7,251 nucleotides of DNA from Actinomycetota bacterium (GCA_023489205.1 JAMDDF010000024.1:1-7251); one strand, 5' to 3'; positions 1-6,757 are shown, numbered from the stretch's first letter. The notes: a model not told the origin generated them from the letters alone. Translations and numbers: made by a program.

Positions 1-404
1 TCCTGCCCGCCTGCACGCTCCTGGTCACCGCCATTGGCGGCTGGATCCTCACTATGAGGAACACCGTGATAACGGTGCTCGCCGAGGACTACGTGCGGAT
101 GGCCCGAGCCAAGGGCCTACGGCCGTGGACCGTGATGTGGGGCTATGCCGGCCGCAACGCGATCCTTCCCAACCTGACTGGCTTTGCCATGTCCCTCGGG
201 TTCGTCGTAAGCGGGGCCATCCTGGTCGAGTACGTCTTCAATTACCCGGGAGTGGGCTGGATGCTGCTCCAATCCGTCGAGAACGAGGACTACGGCCTCA
301 TGCAGGCACTCTTCTTGTTGATCACCGTGGCCGTCCTGCTGGCCATACTCATTTCCGACGTCCTCACGGCCCTCCTCGACCCCCGTACCCGCGAGCTGCG
401 CTGA
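1..404 (+). CDS. DppB/OppB-type ABC transporter permease, C-terminal part (5' end outside window)
   Basis: This is the C-terminal ~134 residues of an inner-membrane permease of the peptide/nickel/oligosaccharide ABC importer class. It is open from the left edge, with the first whole codon at base 3, and ends in TGA at 402-404. The cytoplasmic EAA coupling loop is clear: EDYVRMARAKG followed by a basic stretch and NAILPN (about bases 87-173), where the ATPase docks. Two hydrophobic segments follow, one around GFAMSLGFVVSGAILVEYVF and one around FLLITVAVLLAILI. The ending LDPRTRELR is typical of DppB/OppB. The stop overlaps the next gene's start (TGATG), so the two are translationally coupled and probably form the two permease halves of one transporter. 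A substrate-binding protein gene is expected upstream but is not visible. The substrate cannot be read from this fragment; downstream genes favour a saccharide over a peptide. Confidence 0.94.
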   Translation, partial: LPACTLLVTAIGGWILTMRNTVITVLAEDYVRMARAKGLRPWTVMWGYAGRNAILPNLTGFAMSLGFVVSGAILVEYVFNYPGVGWMLLQSVENEDYGLMQALFLLITVAVLLAILISDVLTALLDPRTRELR

Positions 405-3400
405 TGACGACCCTCACCGCCACGACGGCCGCCGGTGGGGAGGCTCAGGCCCCGGGCACGGGCCAACGCCGGCGTGGGGTCAAGTTCTGGCGAGCCGTCA
501 GGCACAACCGCAAGGCAACCGCCGGCGCGGTGTTGCTCCTTTTCTTCCTCGTCTTGGCCGTGTTCCCAGGCCAGATCGCCCCTTACAGTGGGACCGCGGA
601 GATTTTCCAGCCAGGCCTCGGCCCGTCGGGTGCGCACTGGTTCGGTACGACCGCCTATGGCCAAGACGTCCTGTCGCAATTGATCTGGGGCACAAGGCAG
701 TCGTTGATAATTGCCTTCGCCGTGGGCGCCCTGGCGACCTGCATCGCGGTCATGATCGGCGTATCCGCCGCCTACTTGCGGGGCGCCTGGGACGGCGTGC
801 TGTCGCTCATAACAGACGTGTTGCTCGTCATACCCGTCTTCCCACTGATCATCGTGATCGCTGCCTACCTGAAAAGCGCCGGCACGCTCATGATGATCAT
901 CGTCTTGGGCGCCCTTGGCTGGTCCTACGGCGCTCGCCAGCTGCGCGCTCAGGCGCTATCGCTGCGCGACCGCGACTTCCTCGAGGCCGCTCGCGTCCGG
1001 GGCGAGCGCCGGGGCTACACGATCGTCGTGGAAGTCCTGCCCACGATGACCTCGCTCATCGTCGCCAGTTTCCTCGGTACGGCCGTGTACGCAGTCCTGA
1101 CAGCGGCCGGCCTGCAGTTCGTGGGATTGGGCAACCCCAACATGCAGAGCTGGGGCACGATGCTCTATTGGGCTGAAAACAACGAAGCCCTGGGCGCCGG
1201 CATGCCCCTGTGGGCCCTCACGCCCGGTGTGTGCGTAGCCTTGCTTGGTGCGGCGCTCGCGCTCTTGAACTACGCCTTCGACGAGATCTCCAACCCTGCG
1301 CTTCGCCCAGTCCGTGCCCGGGCCAAAAGAGCACAGCGCCTTGCACCGACCTCGCAGAGCCCAAACGACGGCGGTGACGACCAAGAGGTCAGGTCCGAAA
1401 CGGGAACTGCCTTGCCGCCCCAAGCCACGCCCGGCCCGGACGCTCCTCCTGGCCGGCCGCTGCTTTCCGTCCGCCAGCTCTCGGTCGGGTACGCCACGGG
1501 CTCTGGCTTCGTTCGGGCGGTAGATGGGGTGGACCTTGACTTGGCGCCAGGAGAGTTCCTCGCCATCGTAGGTGAGAGCGGCTGTGGCAAATCCACGCTC
1601 CTTTTCGCCCTGGCCCGCCTGCTCAACCCGCCAGCGACGATCACCGGGGGGACCATCGACTTCAAGGGCCACAACATGGTAGACATAACCGAAAAGCGGC
1701 TCCGTTACGTCCGTTGGCAGGAGTACTCGGTCGTGATGCAAAGCGCCATGAACGCCCTCAACCCGGTCATGACCGTGGCCCAGCAGATGGCCGACGTCTG
1801 CCGGGCGCACACAGAGATGACGAGCGCCGAGATCGAACGGCGTTCCCGTGAAGTCTTGCGGCTTGTTTCCATCGACCCAGTCCATTTGAACAGCTACCCC
1901 CACCAGCTCTCGGGTGGGATGCGCCAGCGAGCCATGATCGCAATGGCGCTGCTTTTCACGCCTGACCTCGTGATCATGGACGAGCCTACGTCGGCCTTGG
2001 ACGTGGTCGCTCAGCGCTCCCTCATGGCCCAGGTGAAGGAGCTCCAAAAAAGGCTCGGTTTCGCCGTCATCTTTGTCACCCATGACATGTCGCTCGTGAG
2101 CCATTTCGCAGACCGGCTGATGGTCATGTACGCGGGGCAGGTGGCAGAGATCGGGCCCACGGGCGACATTTTCTCCGACCCGCTCCATCCCTACGCGCGC
2201 GGCCTGATCGAAGCGTTCCCCTCGATACGAGGGCCCAAGGTCCTCCTTTCGGGGATACCTGGCTACCCACCCGACCTCGTCAACCCGCCCACGGGATGCC
2301 GCTTCCACCCACGCTGCCCGTGGGCTGTGCCCGAGTGTGCTCTTGAGCAACCGGCGGTCTACGTGCGGGGCTCGACAGCAGTTAGGTGCTCTATCTATAA
2401 GGACGAGGGCAAACAGGGGCTCCCAGACAAGGGGAACCTGGACAAGCCAACCTCGTCGACCACGGTCCAGGCGCTGGCGCCCTTCAGCGAAGCAAACGCG
2501 TCGCGTCCGGCAACTGCCGATGGCACCGGAGGGCACCTCGTCCAGACGAGCGCGCTCACGCGGCATTTCCGCATCGGTGGGCTCGTTAGAGGACGCACCC
2601 TTCACGCCGTAGAAGACCTGGAGCTGGTTATTGGTAGGAAGGAAATAGTCGCCCTTGTGGGCGAGAGCGGCAGCGGCAAGAGCACGGTAGCCCGCTTGCT
2701 GGCCAAGGTCTACCCGCCGACCACAGGCCAGATCCTCTTCGAAGGGGCTCGCGTGGCCCAGTTGAGGGGTAGAGCTTCGGCACTTGCCTACCGCAGCCAG
2801 GTCCCTATGGTCTTCCAGGACCCCTTCAGCTCGATGAACCCTGTCTTCCACGTAAGCCACGGGATCCTTCGGGCCATGAAGCTCCACCGCAGGGACCTGG
2901 ACAAGGCCGCCCGGCAAGCAGAGGCGGTGAGGGTCATGGAAGCGGTGGGATTGGTTCCCGCACAGGCGATGCTCGAAAAGTACCCATACGAGATGAGCGG
3001 CGGCCAGCGTCAGCGGGTCGGCTTCGCCCAAGCCCTCGCCCTGCGGCCTAAGCTCATCGTCGCCGACGAGCCCGTCTCGATGCTGGACGTGTCGATCCGA
3101 GTCGGCCTGCTCAACCTGATGGTCAAATTACGCGAGGAGGAGGGGGTCTCCTTCCTCTACATAACTCACGATATTGCAAGTGCTCGTTACGTCGCGGACC
3201 GGGTCCTCGTAATGTACGCGGGCCGCATCGTCGAACAGGGGCCAACTGAACAGGTCCTGGCGGATCCCAGGCACCCCTATACCAAGCTGCTGCTCCGTGC
3301 CGCGCCCGACCCTCGCGCCCCCCTCGACCTGTCCGAGGCGGCTGACGCGGGCGAGCCCCCCAAGGTAGTTGACCCGAAGCCGGGCTGCGCGTTCGCACCT

Positions 3401-3625
3401 CGCTGCCCAGTGGCCATCGAGCAATGCCGTCGCATCACACCGGTCCTCGGCGAAGTAGCCCCGCTGCAGTTGGCAGCGTGCCACGTAGCTCAAAGGGAAT
3501 CGGCTTCTCTTGCCCGCAAAACAGCGCCAGCCGGACAGCCACATCAGCCGCCGTCGGGGTCGCCGGCCTCGGTCACCTCGGGCGAGAGCGGCGGCAGCAC
3601 ACCGCCGCCAGCCGCGCTGAAGTGA
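404..3625 (+). CDS. Triple-fusion ABC importer subunit: DppC-type permease + DppD-type ATPase + DppF-type ATPase
   Basis: One uninterrupted frame encodes 1073 residues that combine three normally separate or at most pairwise-fused subunits. Residues 1-~302 are an OppC/DppC permease: basic N-terminus, first membrane helix ~39-54, HWFGT...GQDVLS block (~78-91), further helices, and an EAA loop at 194-213 (EAARVRG...LP). A Pro/Asp/Glu-rich linker spans ~303-351. ATPase 1 has Walker [10 protein letters not shown] (390-398), Q-loop Q446, signature LSGGMRQR (502-509), Walker B/catalytic Glu MDEP (D526, E527) and H-loop H560. A four-cysteine tail follows (C632, C638, C645, C662). A second linker spans ~666-710. 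ATPase 2 has Walker [10 protein letters not shown] (753-761), signature MSGGQRQR (864-871), ADEP (D888, E889), H922 and another four-cysteine tail (C995, C1001, C1008, C1026). Residues ~1030-1073 form a Pro/Ser/Gly-rich tail. All catalytic motifs are intact in both ATPases. The ATG at 404 overlaps the previous stop and gives the expected permease N-terminus. Transport substrate is inferred to be a glycoside or oligosaccharide from the neighbours. Confidence 0.93.
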   Translation: MTTLTATTAAGGEAQAPGTGQRRRGVKFWRAVRHNRKATAGAVLLLFFLVLAVFPGQIAPYSGTAEIFQPGLGPSGAHWFGTTAYGQDVLSQLIWGTRQSLIIAFAVGALATCIAVMIGVSAAYLRGAWDGVLSLITDVLLVIPVFPLIIVIAAYLKSAGTLMMIIVLGALGWSYGARQLRAQALSLRDRDFLEAARVRGERRGYTIVVEVLPTMTSLIVASFLGTAVYAVLTAAGLQFVGLGNPNMQSWGTMLYWAENNEALGAGMPLWALTPGVCVALLGAALALLNYAFDEISNPALRPVRARAKRAQRLAPTSQSPNDGGDDQEVRSETGTALPPQATPGPDAPPGRPLLSVRQLSVGYATGSGFVRAVDGVDLDLAPGEFLAIVGESGCGKSTLLFALARLLNPPATITGGTIDFKGHNMVDITEKRLRYVRWQEYSVVMQSAMNALNPVMTVAQQMADVCRAHTEMTSAEIERRSREVLRLVSIDPVHLNSYPHQLSGGMRQRAMIAMALLFTPDLVIMDEPTSALDVVAQRSLMAQVKELQKRLGFAVIFVTHDMSLVSHFADRLMVMYAGQVAEIGPTGDIFSDPLHPYARGLIEAFPSIRGPKVLLSGIPGYPPDLVNPPTGCRFHPRCPWAVPECALEQPAVYVRGSTAVRCSIYKDEGKQGLPDKGNLDKPTSSTTVQALAPFSEANASRPATADGTGGHLVQTSALTRHFRIGGLVRGRTLHAVEDLELVIGRKEIVALVGESGSGKSTVARLLAKVYPPTTGQILFEGARVAQLRGRASALAYRSQVPMVFQDPFSSMNPVFHVSHGILRAMKLHRRDLDKAARQAEAVRVMEAVGLVPAQAMLEKYPYEMSGGQRQRVGFAQALALRPKLIVADEPVSMLDVSIRVGLLNLMVKLREEEGVSFLYITHDIASARYVADRVLVMYAGRIVEQGPTEQVLADPRHPYTKLLLRAAPDPRAPLDLSEAADAGEPPKVVDPKPGCAFAPRCPVAIEQCRRITPVLGEVAPLQLAACHVAQRESASLARKTAPAGQPHQPPSGSPASVTSGESGGSTPPPAALK

Positions 3626-4581
3626 CGTCCTTGGTCCCCCAAGGCGCGCGCGAACATGCGCCGCACCGTACCGGCCTGGTTTCGTTCGGTTCGGTTTTCC
3701 TAGAAGTCGTCTTCGGCCACACCCCCAGGCTGCCTCTGCCCGGTGAGGAGATTTTCGTCGACTCCTTCGCCTTTTCTTGCGGCGGCGCGGTGACCTCGGC
3801 TGTTGCGGCCAGGCGGGCCGGCGCCTCGGCGGCAATTGCGACCCAGCTCGGCAACGACCTCGGGTCCCGCCTGGCGGAAAGGCTCTGCCTGCAAGAGGGG
3901 GTGGACATGTCCCCATCGGAACGGGTGAACGGGCCTGTCGCTGGAATAACGGTCGTGCTCAACTACGACGGCGACAGGGCATTTGTCACCCACATGCCGC
4001 CCGGCCCTGCTCCTCGGCAACCTCAACCCGAGCGCTGGTGCGAGGTCCTAGAAGAACTCCGGCCCGCCTGGGCATACCTCCACGCCGGCCCGGATGCCAT
4101 CGCTGTCCTCAAGACCGCGCGCTCGGTTGGGACGTGTGCCGTGCTGGACACCAACTTAGAAGAGATAGAGGAGTTCCCTGACGTCGTCGTCGAATGTGCC
4201 CACCTCGCTCAGCTGTTCCTACCAAACGAGGAGGAGCTAAGACGCGTCACTGGCTCCGGCAACATCGACGAAGCACTGGCAAAGGCCGCTACGTGGTCAC
4301 CTTGGGTAGTAGTAAAGCGCGGCCCGGAAGGGGCGGTAGTGGCCGAAGGTGCAAGGACGACGATCGTGAGCGAGGGTCTGAAGGACGTAGAGGTGAAGGA
4401 TCTGACCGGTGCGGGCGATGCGTTCGCTGGCGGCCTCATAGGGGCGCTGGTAGGGGGAGCGAGCCTGCTTGAAGCCGTTTCAGTTGCCAATGCGTCGGGC
4501 TCGGAAGCGGCAGCCCGCCTAGGCGCCTCCGGCGCGATGGACCTTGCCCGAGAACTTGCCAGTGAAGTTCGGGGGCCATGA
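3622..4581 (+). CDS. PfkB (ribokinase-like) family carbohydrate kinase
   Basis: This 319-residue cytoplasmic kinase is predicted to transfer phosphate from ATP to a sugar hydroxyl. The family signature is clear: the C-terminal motif DLTGAGDAFAGG contains the GAGD anion hole and catalytic Asp (D266). The mid-protein LPNEEE motif matches the family's phosphate/Mg-binding NxxE region, and a VVVKRGPEGAVV strand lies in the nucleotide-binding part. The N-terminus is divergent. The usual substrate Asp after the first glycine is Glu (FGSVFLEVVF, E28), and the Asn four residues after the di-glycine is Ser (CGGAVTS, S59), so the sugar cannot be assigned. The GTG at 3622 overlaps the upstream stop (GTGA), gives a family-typical length and has no clear Shine-Dalgarno, consistent with coupling. 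An ATG at 3424 in the same frame would add 66 residues overlapping the transporter tail and is not favoured. Position between an importer and a 6-phospho-glycosidase suggests it phosphorylates the imported glycoside or a released sugar. Confidence 0.92.
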   Translation: MTSLVPQGAREHAPHRTGLVSFGSVFLEVVFGHTPRLPLPGEEIFVDSFAFSCGGAVTSAVAARRAGASAAIATQLGNDLGSRLAERLCLQEGVDMSPSERVNGPVAGITVVLNYDGDRAFVTHMPPGPAPRQPQPERWCEVLEELRPAWAYLHAGPDAIAVLKTARSVGTCAVLDTNLEEIEEFPDVVVECAHLAQLFLPNEEELRRVTGSGNIDEALAKAATWSPWVVVKRGPEGAVVAEGARTTIVSEGLKDVEVKDLTGAGDAFAGGLIGALVGGASLLEAVSVANASGSEAAARLGASGAMDLARELASEVRGP

Positions 4582-4617
4582 CGAAGCCGGTTCGGCCAGG
4601 TGACGAGCTGGCCAAAG

Positions 4618-4627
4618 AGGAGAGGAG
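4618..4627 (+). promoter_or_regulatory. Doubled Shine-Dalgarno sequence deciding the GH4 start
   Basis: Two tandem AGGAG cores (4618-4622 and 4623-4627) precede the GTG at 4636; the second lies 8 bases away, an ideal distance. This favours the GTG at 4636 over an in-frame GTG at 4600, which would place the ribosome-binding site inside the gene. It is the only strong ribosome-binding site in the operon as seen here; the two upstream junctions rely on stop/start overlap. The GH4 gene may therefore be translated more independently than the others. Confidence 0.75.
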
Positions 4628-4635
4628 AAAAAGCA

Positions 4636-6045
4636 GTGAAATTGGCAATACTCGGTGGAGGAGGGGTGCGCATGCCTGCCTTCGTGCGCGCCGTCCTGAC
4701 CGGTGGGGCTTCGTTCCCGGGTGGGGAGCTCTTCGATGAGATCGCCCTCTGGGAACCCGACCCCACGCGCAGGCACACCACTGGCCGCCTAGCAGTAGAA
4801 CTGGCTGGTGCCCTCGGTCGGCCAGGGGTCGTGACGCTCTCAGCAGACGCCGAGGAAGCTTTTACGGGGGCAAGTTTTGTCTTTTCGGCCGTCCGGGTCG
4901 GCGGCGACCAGGGCCGGGTAATCGACGAACAGGTGGCCTTGAAGCGTGGCCTAGTCGGTCAGGAGACTACTGGACCAGGAGGGGCGATGATGGCCCTCCG
5001 GACGATCCCGGTCGTCCTCGAGTACAGCGAAATGCTCCGCCGCTGCTCACCAGAAGCCGTCCTCATAAACTTCACGAACCCCGCCGGCGCCATTACCCAG
5101 GCGCTCTCCCTCCATGGCAGGGTGCCGGTGGTGGGTGTTTGCGACACGCCCGGCGGCGCCCTCGAAAGACTTGCCGATTTCCTGGACGTCTTGCCCGGCG
5201 AGACTTCTTGGCTCTACTCAGGCCTCAACCACCTTGGTTGGGTGACCTCTTTCAAGGTTGCCGGGGAGGAGCGGATCGAGGACCTGCTCCACCGCTATGA
5301 GGAACTGCAGCGTTTCGACCACCGCTTCGCCGCCTTCGATGCTGAGATGGTCCGCAAGGTGGGTGCGATCCCGACCGAGTACGTGTTTTACTTCTACGAT
5401 CCCCGCCGCTACGTGGACGGCGTTTCCCGTGCTGGCTCAAGCCGCGGGCAAGATGTCCTCCGCCTAAACGAAGAGCTTCTCGCGGGCATTTCGCGCGCTT
5501 TCGACAAAGGCGGCGTGAAGGAGGCGTGGTCTACGTACTCGACAGTCCTGGGCGTCCGGCGCGACACCTACATGCGGACAGACACCGAGGGCGACAACCG
5601 CCAAGCGCAGGCCCGGGCCGTGCGTGCTGAAAGGGCACCCGAACAGCTCGAGGAGGCCAAGATAGGCGGTTACGAGGGCGTGGCACTGCGGGTGATCGCG
5701 GGCCTAACCTCACGCCAGCCAGCGCGAGTCATCGTGAACACGCGAAACGCTGGCTCAGCGGTCGGTTTCCTTGATCCCGACGACGTAGTTGAAGTGCCCT
5801 CCTATGTCTATGGCGGGGGTATCCAGCCCCTTGCGGTCGGTGAGCTCCCCCGCCCGGCGCGTGGCCTGGTGACCCAGGTGAAGGAGTACGAACGGGCCTT
5901 GGTCGAAGCTGCGGTCACCGGCGACGCTGGCTTGGCTGAGATCGCCCTCGCGCTCCATCCCCTTGTCCCCGGCATCAGTTCCGCAAAGGAGCTACTGGCC
6001 GAGTACCGCGAGCTCCACGGGCCTCACCTCGCGTACCTCAAGTGA
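4636..6045 (+). CDS. GH4 family NAD-dependent 6-phospho-glucosidase (6-phospho-beta-glucosidase-like)
   Basis: This 469-residue cytoplasmic enzyme belongs to glycoside hydrolase family 4. These enzymes cleave 6-phospho-glycosides by an NAD- and divalent-metal-dependent oxidation/elimination mechanism, typically giving glucose 6-phosphate and the aglycone or second sugar. Seen in order: an N-terminal dinucleotide-binding glycine loop (VKLAILGGGG), the conserved VRVGGD and GQETTGPGG blocks, NFTNPAG (145-151), the metal cysteine C169 in CDTP, the metal histidine H199 in GLNHLGW, and IPTEYVFYFY, whose Y249 is the likely catalytic base. The C-terminal GGGIQPLAVGELP, VKEYERALVEAAVTGD and LALHPLV blocks are typical of bacterial 6-phospho-beta-glucosidases. 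Length matches the family (about 430-470). The motif after the metal Cys is CDTP, not the CN(V/I)P associated with characterised beta enzymes, so anomeric preference is uncertain. Start is set by the doubled Shine-Dalgarno and the family N-terminus. It is the last gene of the operon. Confidence 0.94.
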   Translation: MKLAILGGGGVRMPAFVRAVLTGGASFPGGELFDEIALWEPDPTRRHTTGRLAVELAGALGRPGVVTLSADAEEAFTGASFVFSAVRVGGDQGRVIDEQVALKRGLVGQETTGPGGAMMALRTIPVVLEYSEMLRRCSPEAVLINFTNPAGAITQALSLHGRVPVVGVCDTPGGALERLADFLDVLPGETSWLYSGLNHLGWVTSFKVAGEERIEDLLHRYEELQRFDHRFAAFDAEMVRKVGAIPTEYVFYFYDPRRYVDGVSRAGSSRGQDVLRLNEELLAGISRAFDKGGVKEAWSTYSTVLGVRRDTYMRTDTEGDNRQAQARAVRAERAPEQLEEAKIGGYEGVALRVIAGLTSRQPARVIVNTRNAGSAVGFLDPDDVVEVPSYVYGGGIQPLAVGELPRPARGLVTQVKEYERALVEAAVTGDAGLAEIALALHPLVPGISSAKELLAEYRELHGPHLAYLK

Positions 6046-6055
6046 TGCCCAAGCA

Positions 6056-6094
6056 TCCTGGAGCCCGCCAACCTGGCCTCCTGGAGCCCACCAA
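6056..6094. repeat. Short imperfect direct repeat in the convergent gap
   Basis: The 16-base unit TCCTGGAGCCCGCCAA (6056-6071) recurs as TCCTGGAGCCCACCAA (6079-6094) with one mismatch and a 23-base period. Both copies contain GAGCCC, and either could pair with the single GGGCTC at 6096-6101. It lies wholly in the gap between the GH4 gene and recR. It may be a local duplication contributing to a terminator; no protein-binding role is indicated. Confidence 0.6.
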
Positions 6095-6101
6095 AGGGCT
6101 C
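6084..6101. terminator. Possible bidirectional transcription-termination hairpin between convergent genes
   Basis: GAGCCC (6084-6089), a six-base loop ACCAAA, and GGGCTC (6096-6101) form a perfect 6-bp GC-rich stem. It sits 38 bases after the GH4 stop and directly after the recR stop on the other strand. No T-tract follows on either strand, so it is not a canonical intrinsic terminator. GC-rich actinobacteria often use hairpins lacking T-tracts, but efficiency is unknown. Position is the main support. Confidence 0.35.
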
Positions 6102-6103
6102 GG

Positions 6104-6733
6104 TCAGTTGACTTCCCGCCTGTCTTCGAGGGCCATCGCCAGCGTGAGCTCGTCTGCGAACTCGAGCTCGCTCCCTACGGGCAAGCCGACAGCCATCTTT
6201 GTCACCTTTAGCTCTACCGGGAGGTGCTTGAACTCCCGTACCAGGTACATGGCAGTTGCAGACCCCTCCTGATCAGGGTCTGTGCACAATATGACCTCCC
6301 GCACCCCCTCGGCTTCGATCCGGGCGAGGAGCTCTTTTATGCGCAGATGCTCAGCAAAGACGCCATCGATGGGGCTGAGCGCACCCATGAGGACGTGGTA
6401 GCGGCCCTTGAACCAACCGGACTTTTCGATCGGCACGATATGCCTCGGCTCTTCGACAACGCAGAGCACCGAGGGGTCGCGCCGTGGGTTGGAACAGATC
6501 TCGCACTCGACGCCAGCACTCGCCTCGCTCCCAGGGTCGGCCTCGGCGAAGTTGAAGCAACGTCGGCACCAGGTGACCCTGCTTTTAGCCCCACCGATCA
6601 CGTTGGCTAGACGTGCCACGTCTTCGACCGGAGATTTCAAGAGGTGAAAAGCGATCCTCTGCGCCGATTTTGGCCCGATGCCGGGGAGGCGTCCCAGCTC
6701 GTCGATCAGCTCCTGGACGGGGGCAGCGTACAT
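6104..6733 (-). CDS. recR: Recombination mediator protein RecR
   Basis: RecR acts with RecO (and RecF where present) to load RecA onto gapped or SSB-coated DNA during recombinational repair. The protein has 209 residues. Visible domains in order: an N-terminal helix-hairpin-helix (LGRLPGIGPKSAQRIAFHLL, 13-32), a C4 zinc finger (C56, C59, C77, C80), a Toprim domain from LCVVEEP (90-96) through TDPDQEG (151-157), and the C-terminal GLPVGSELEFADELTLAMAL block that ends RecR proteins. The spacing between the second and third zinc cysteines is 17 residues instead of the usual eight or so, which accounts for the slightly greater length. The start MYAAPVQELIDELG matches the family. A purine-rich GGGGAGGG lies 13 bases upstream (6747-6754), rather far for a ribosome-binding site. 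The gene lies 24 bases after a probable dnaX, a common housekeeping pairing that implies cotranscription. Confidence 0.98.
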   Translation of the reverse strand: MYAAPVQELIDELGRLPGIGPKSAQRIAFHLLKSPVEDVARLANVIGGAKSRVTWCRRCFNFAEADPGSEASAGVECEICSNPRRDPSVLCVVEEPRHIVPIEKSGWFKGRYHVLMGALSPIDGVFAEHLRIKELLARIEAEGVREVILCTDPDQEGSATAMYLVREFKHLPVELKVTKMAVGLPVGSELEFADELTLAMALEDRREVN

Positions 6734-6746
6734 GGTCTGTGGTCGT

Positions 6747-6754
6747 CCCTCCCC
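6747..6754 (-). promoter_or_regulatory. Probable recR ribosome-binding site in the dnaX-recR gap
   Basis: On the minus strand GGGGAGGG begins three bases after the dnaX stop codon and ends 13 bases before the recR ATG. It is the only Shine-Dalgarno-like stretch in the 24-base gap. The spacing is longer than the usual 5-9 bases, so recR translation may be modest or partly coupled to dnaX termination. Confidence 0.5.
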
Positions 6755-6757
6755 TGC

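Noticed and set aside
125..403. An upstream in-frame extension of the transporter fusion by 93 codons.
   Set aside because: It lies inside the DppB reading frame, its translation is a Pro/Arg-rich shadow, and the ATG at 404 overlapping the DppB stop gives a normal permease N-terminus.
956..3031. A 691-codon open frame on the minus strand, antisense to the transporter fusion.
   Set aside because: Long antisense frames are expected opposite GC-rich coding DNA. Its translation is rich in His, Arg, Gly and Asp and shows no domain, while the plus strand has unmistakable ABC motifs throughout.
3424..3621. An in-frame ATG that would start the PfkB kinase 66 codons earlier.
   Set aside because: It would overlap the transporter tail by about 200 bases. 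The GTG at 3622 gives a stop/start overlap and a family-typical length.
3128..3962. Minus-strand frames of 91-262 codons opposite the fusion tail and kinase.
   Set aside because: They are Arg/Pro-rich shadows opposite well-supported plus-strand genes, with no domain or ribosome-binding site of note.
4600..4635. An in-frame GTG 12 codons upstream as the GH4 start.
   Set aside because: The strong doubled Shine-Dalgarno lies between it and the GTG at 4636, and the glycine-loop N-terminus typical of GH4 begins at 4636.
4578..4739. A 53-codon frame starting with ATG overlapping the kinase stop (ATGA) and running into the GH4 gene.
   Set aside because: About two thirds of it overlaps the GH4 coding region in another frame, and its later part is Arg/Trp-rich shadow sequence. 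A coupling leader peptide is possible but unsupported.
6045..6272. A plus-strand frame whose ATG overlaps the GH4 stop (TGATG), resembling another coupled gene.
   Set aside because: Most of it is antisense to the conserved recR coding sequence and its translation shows no recognisable features.
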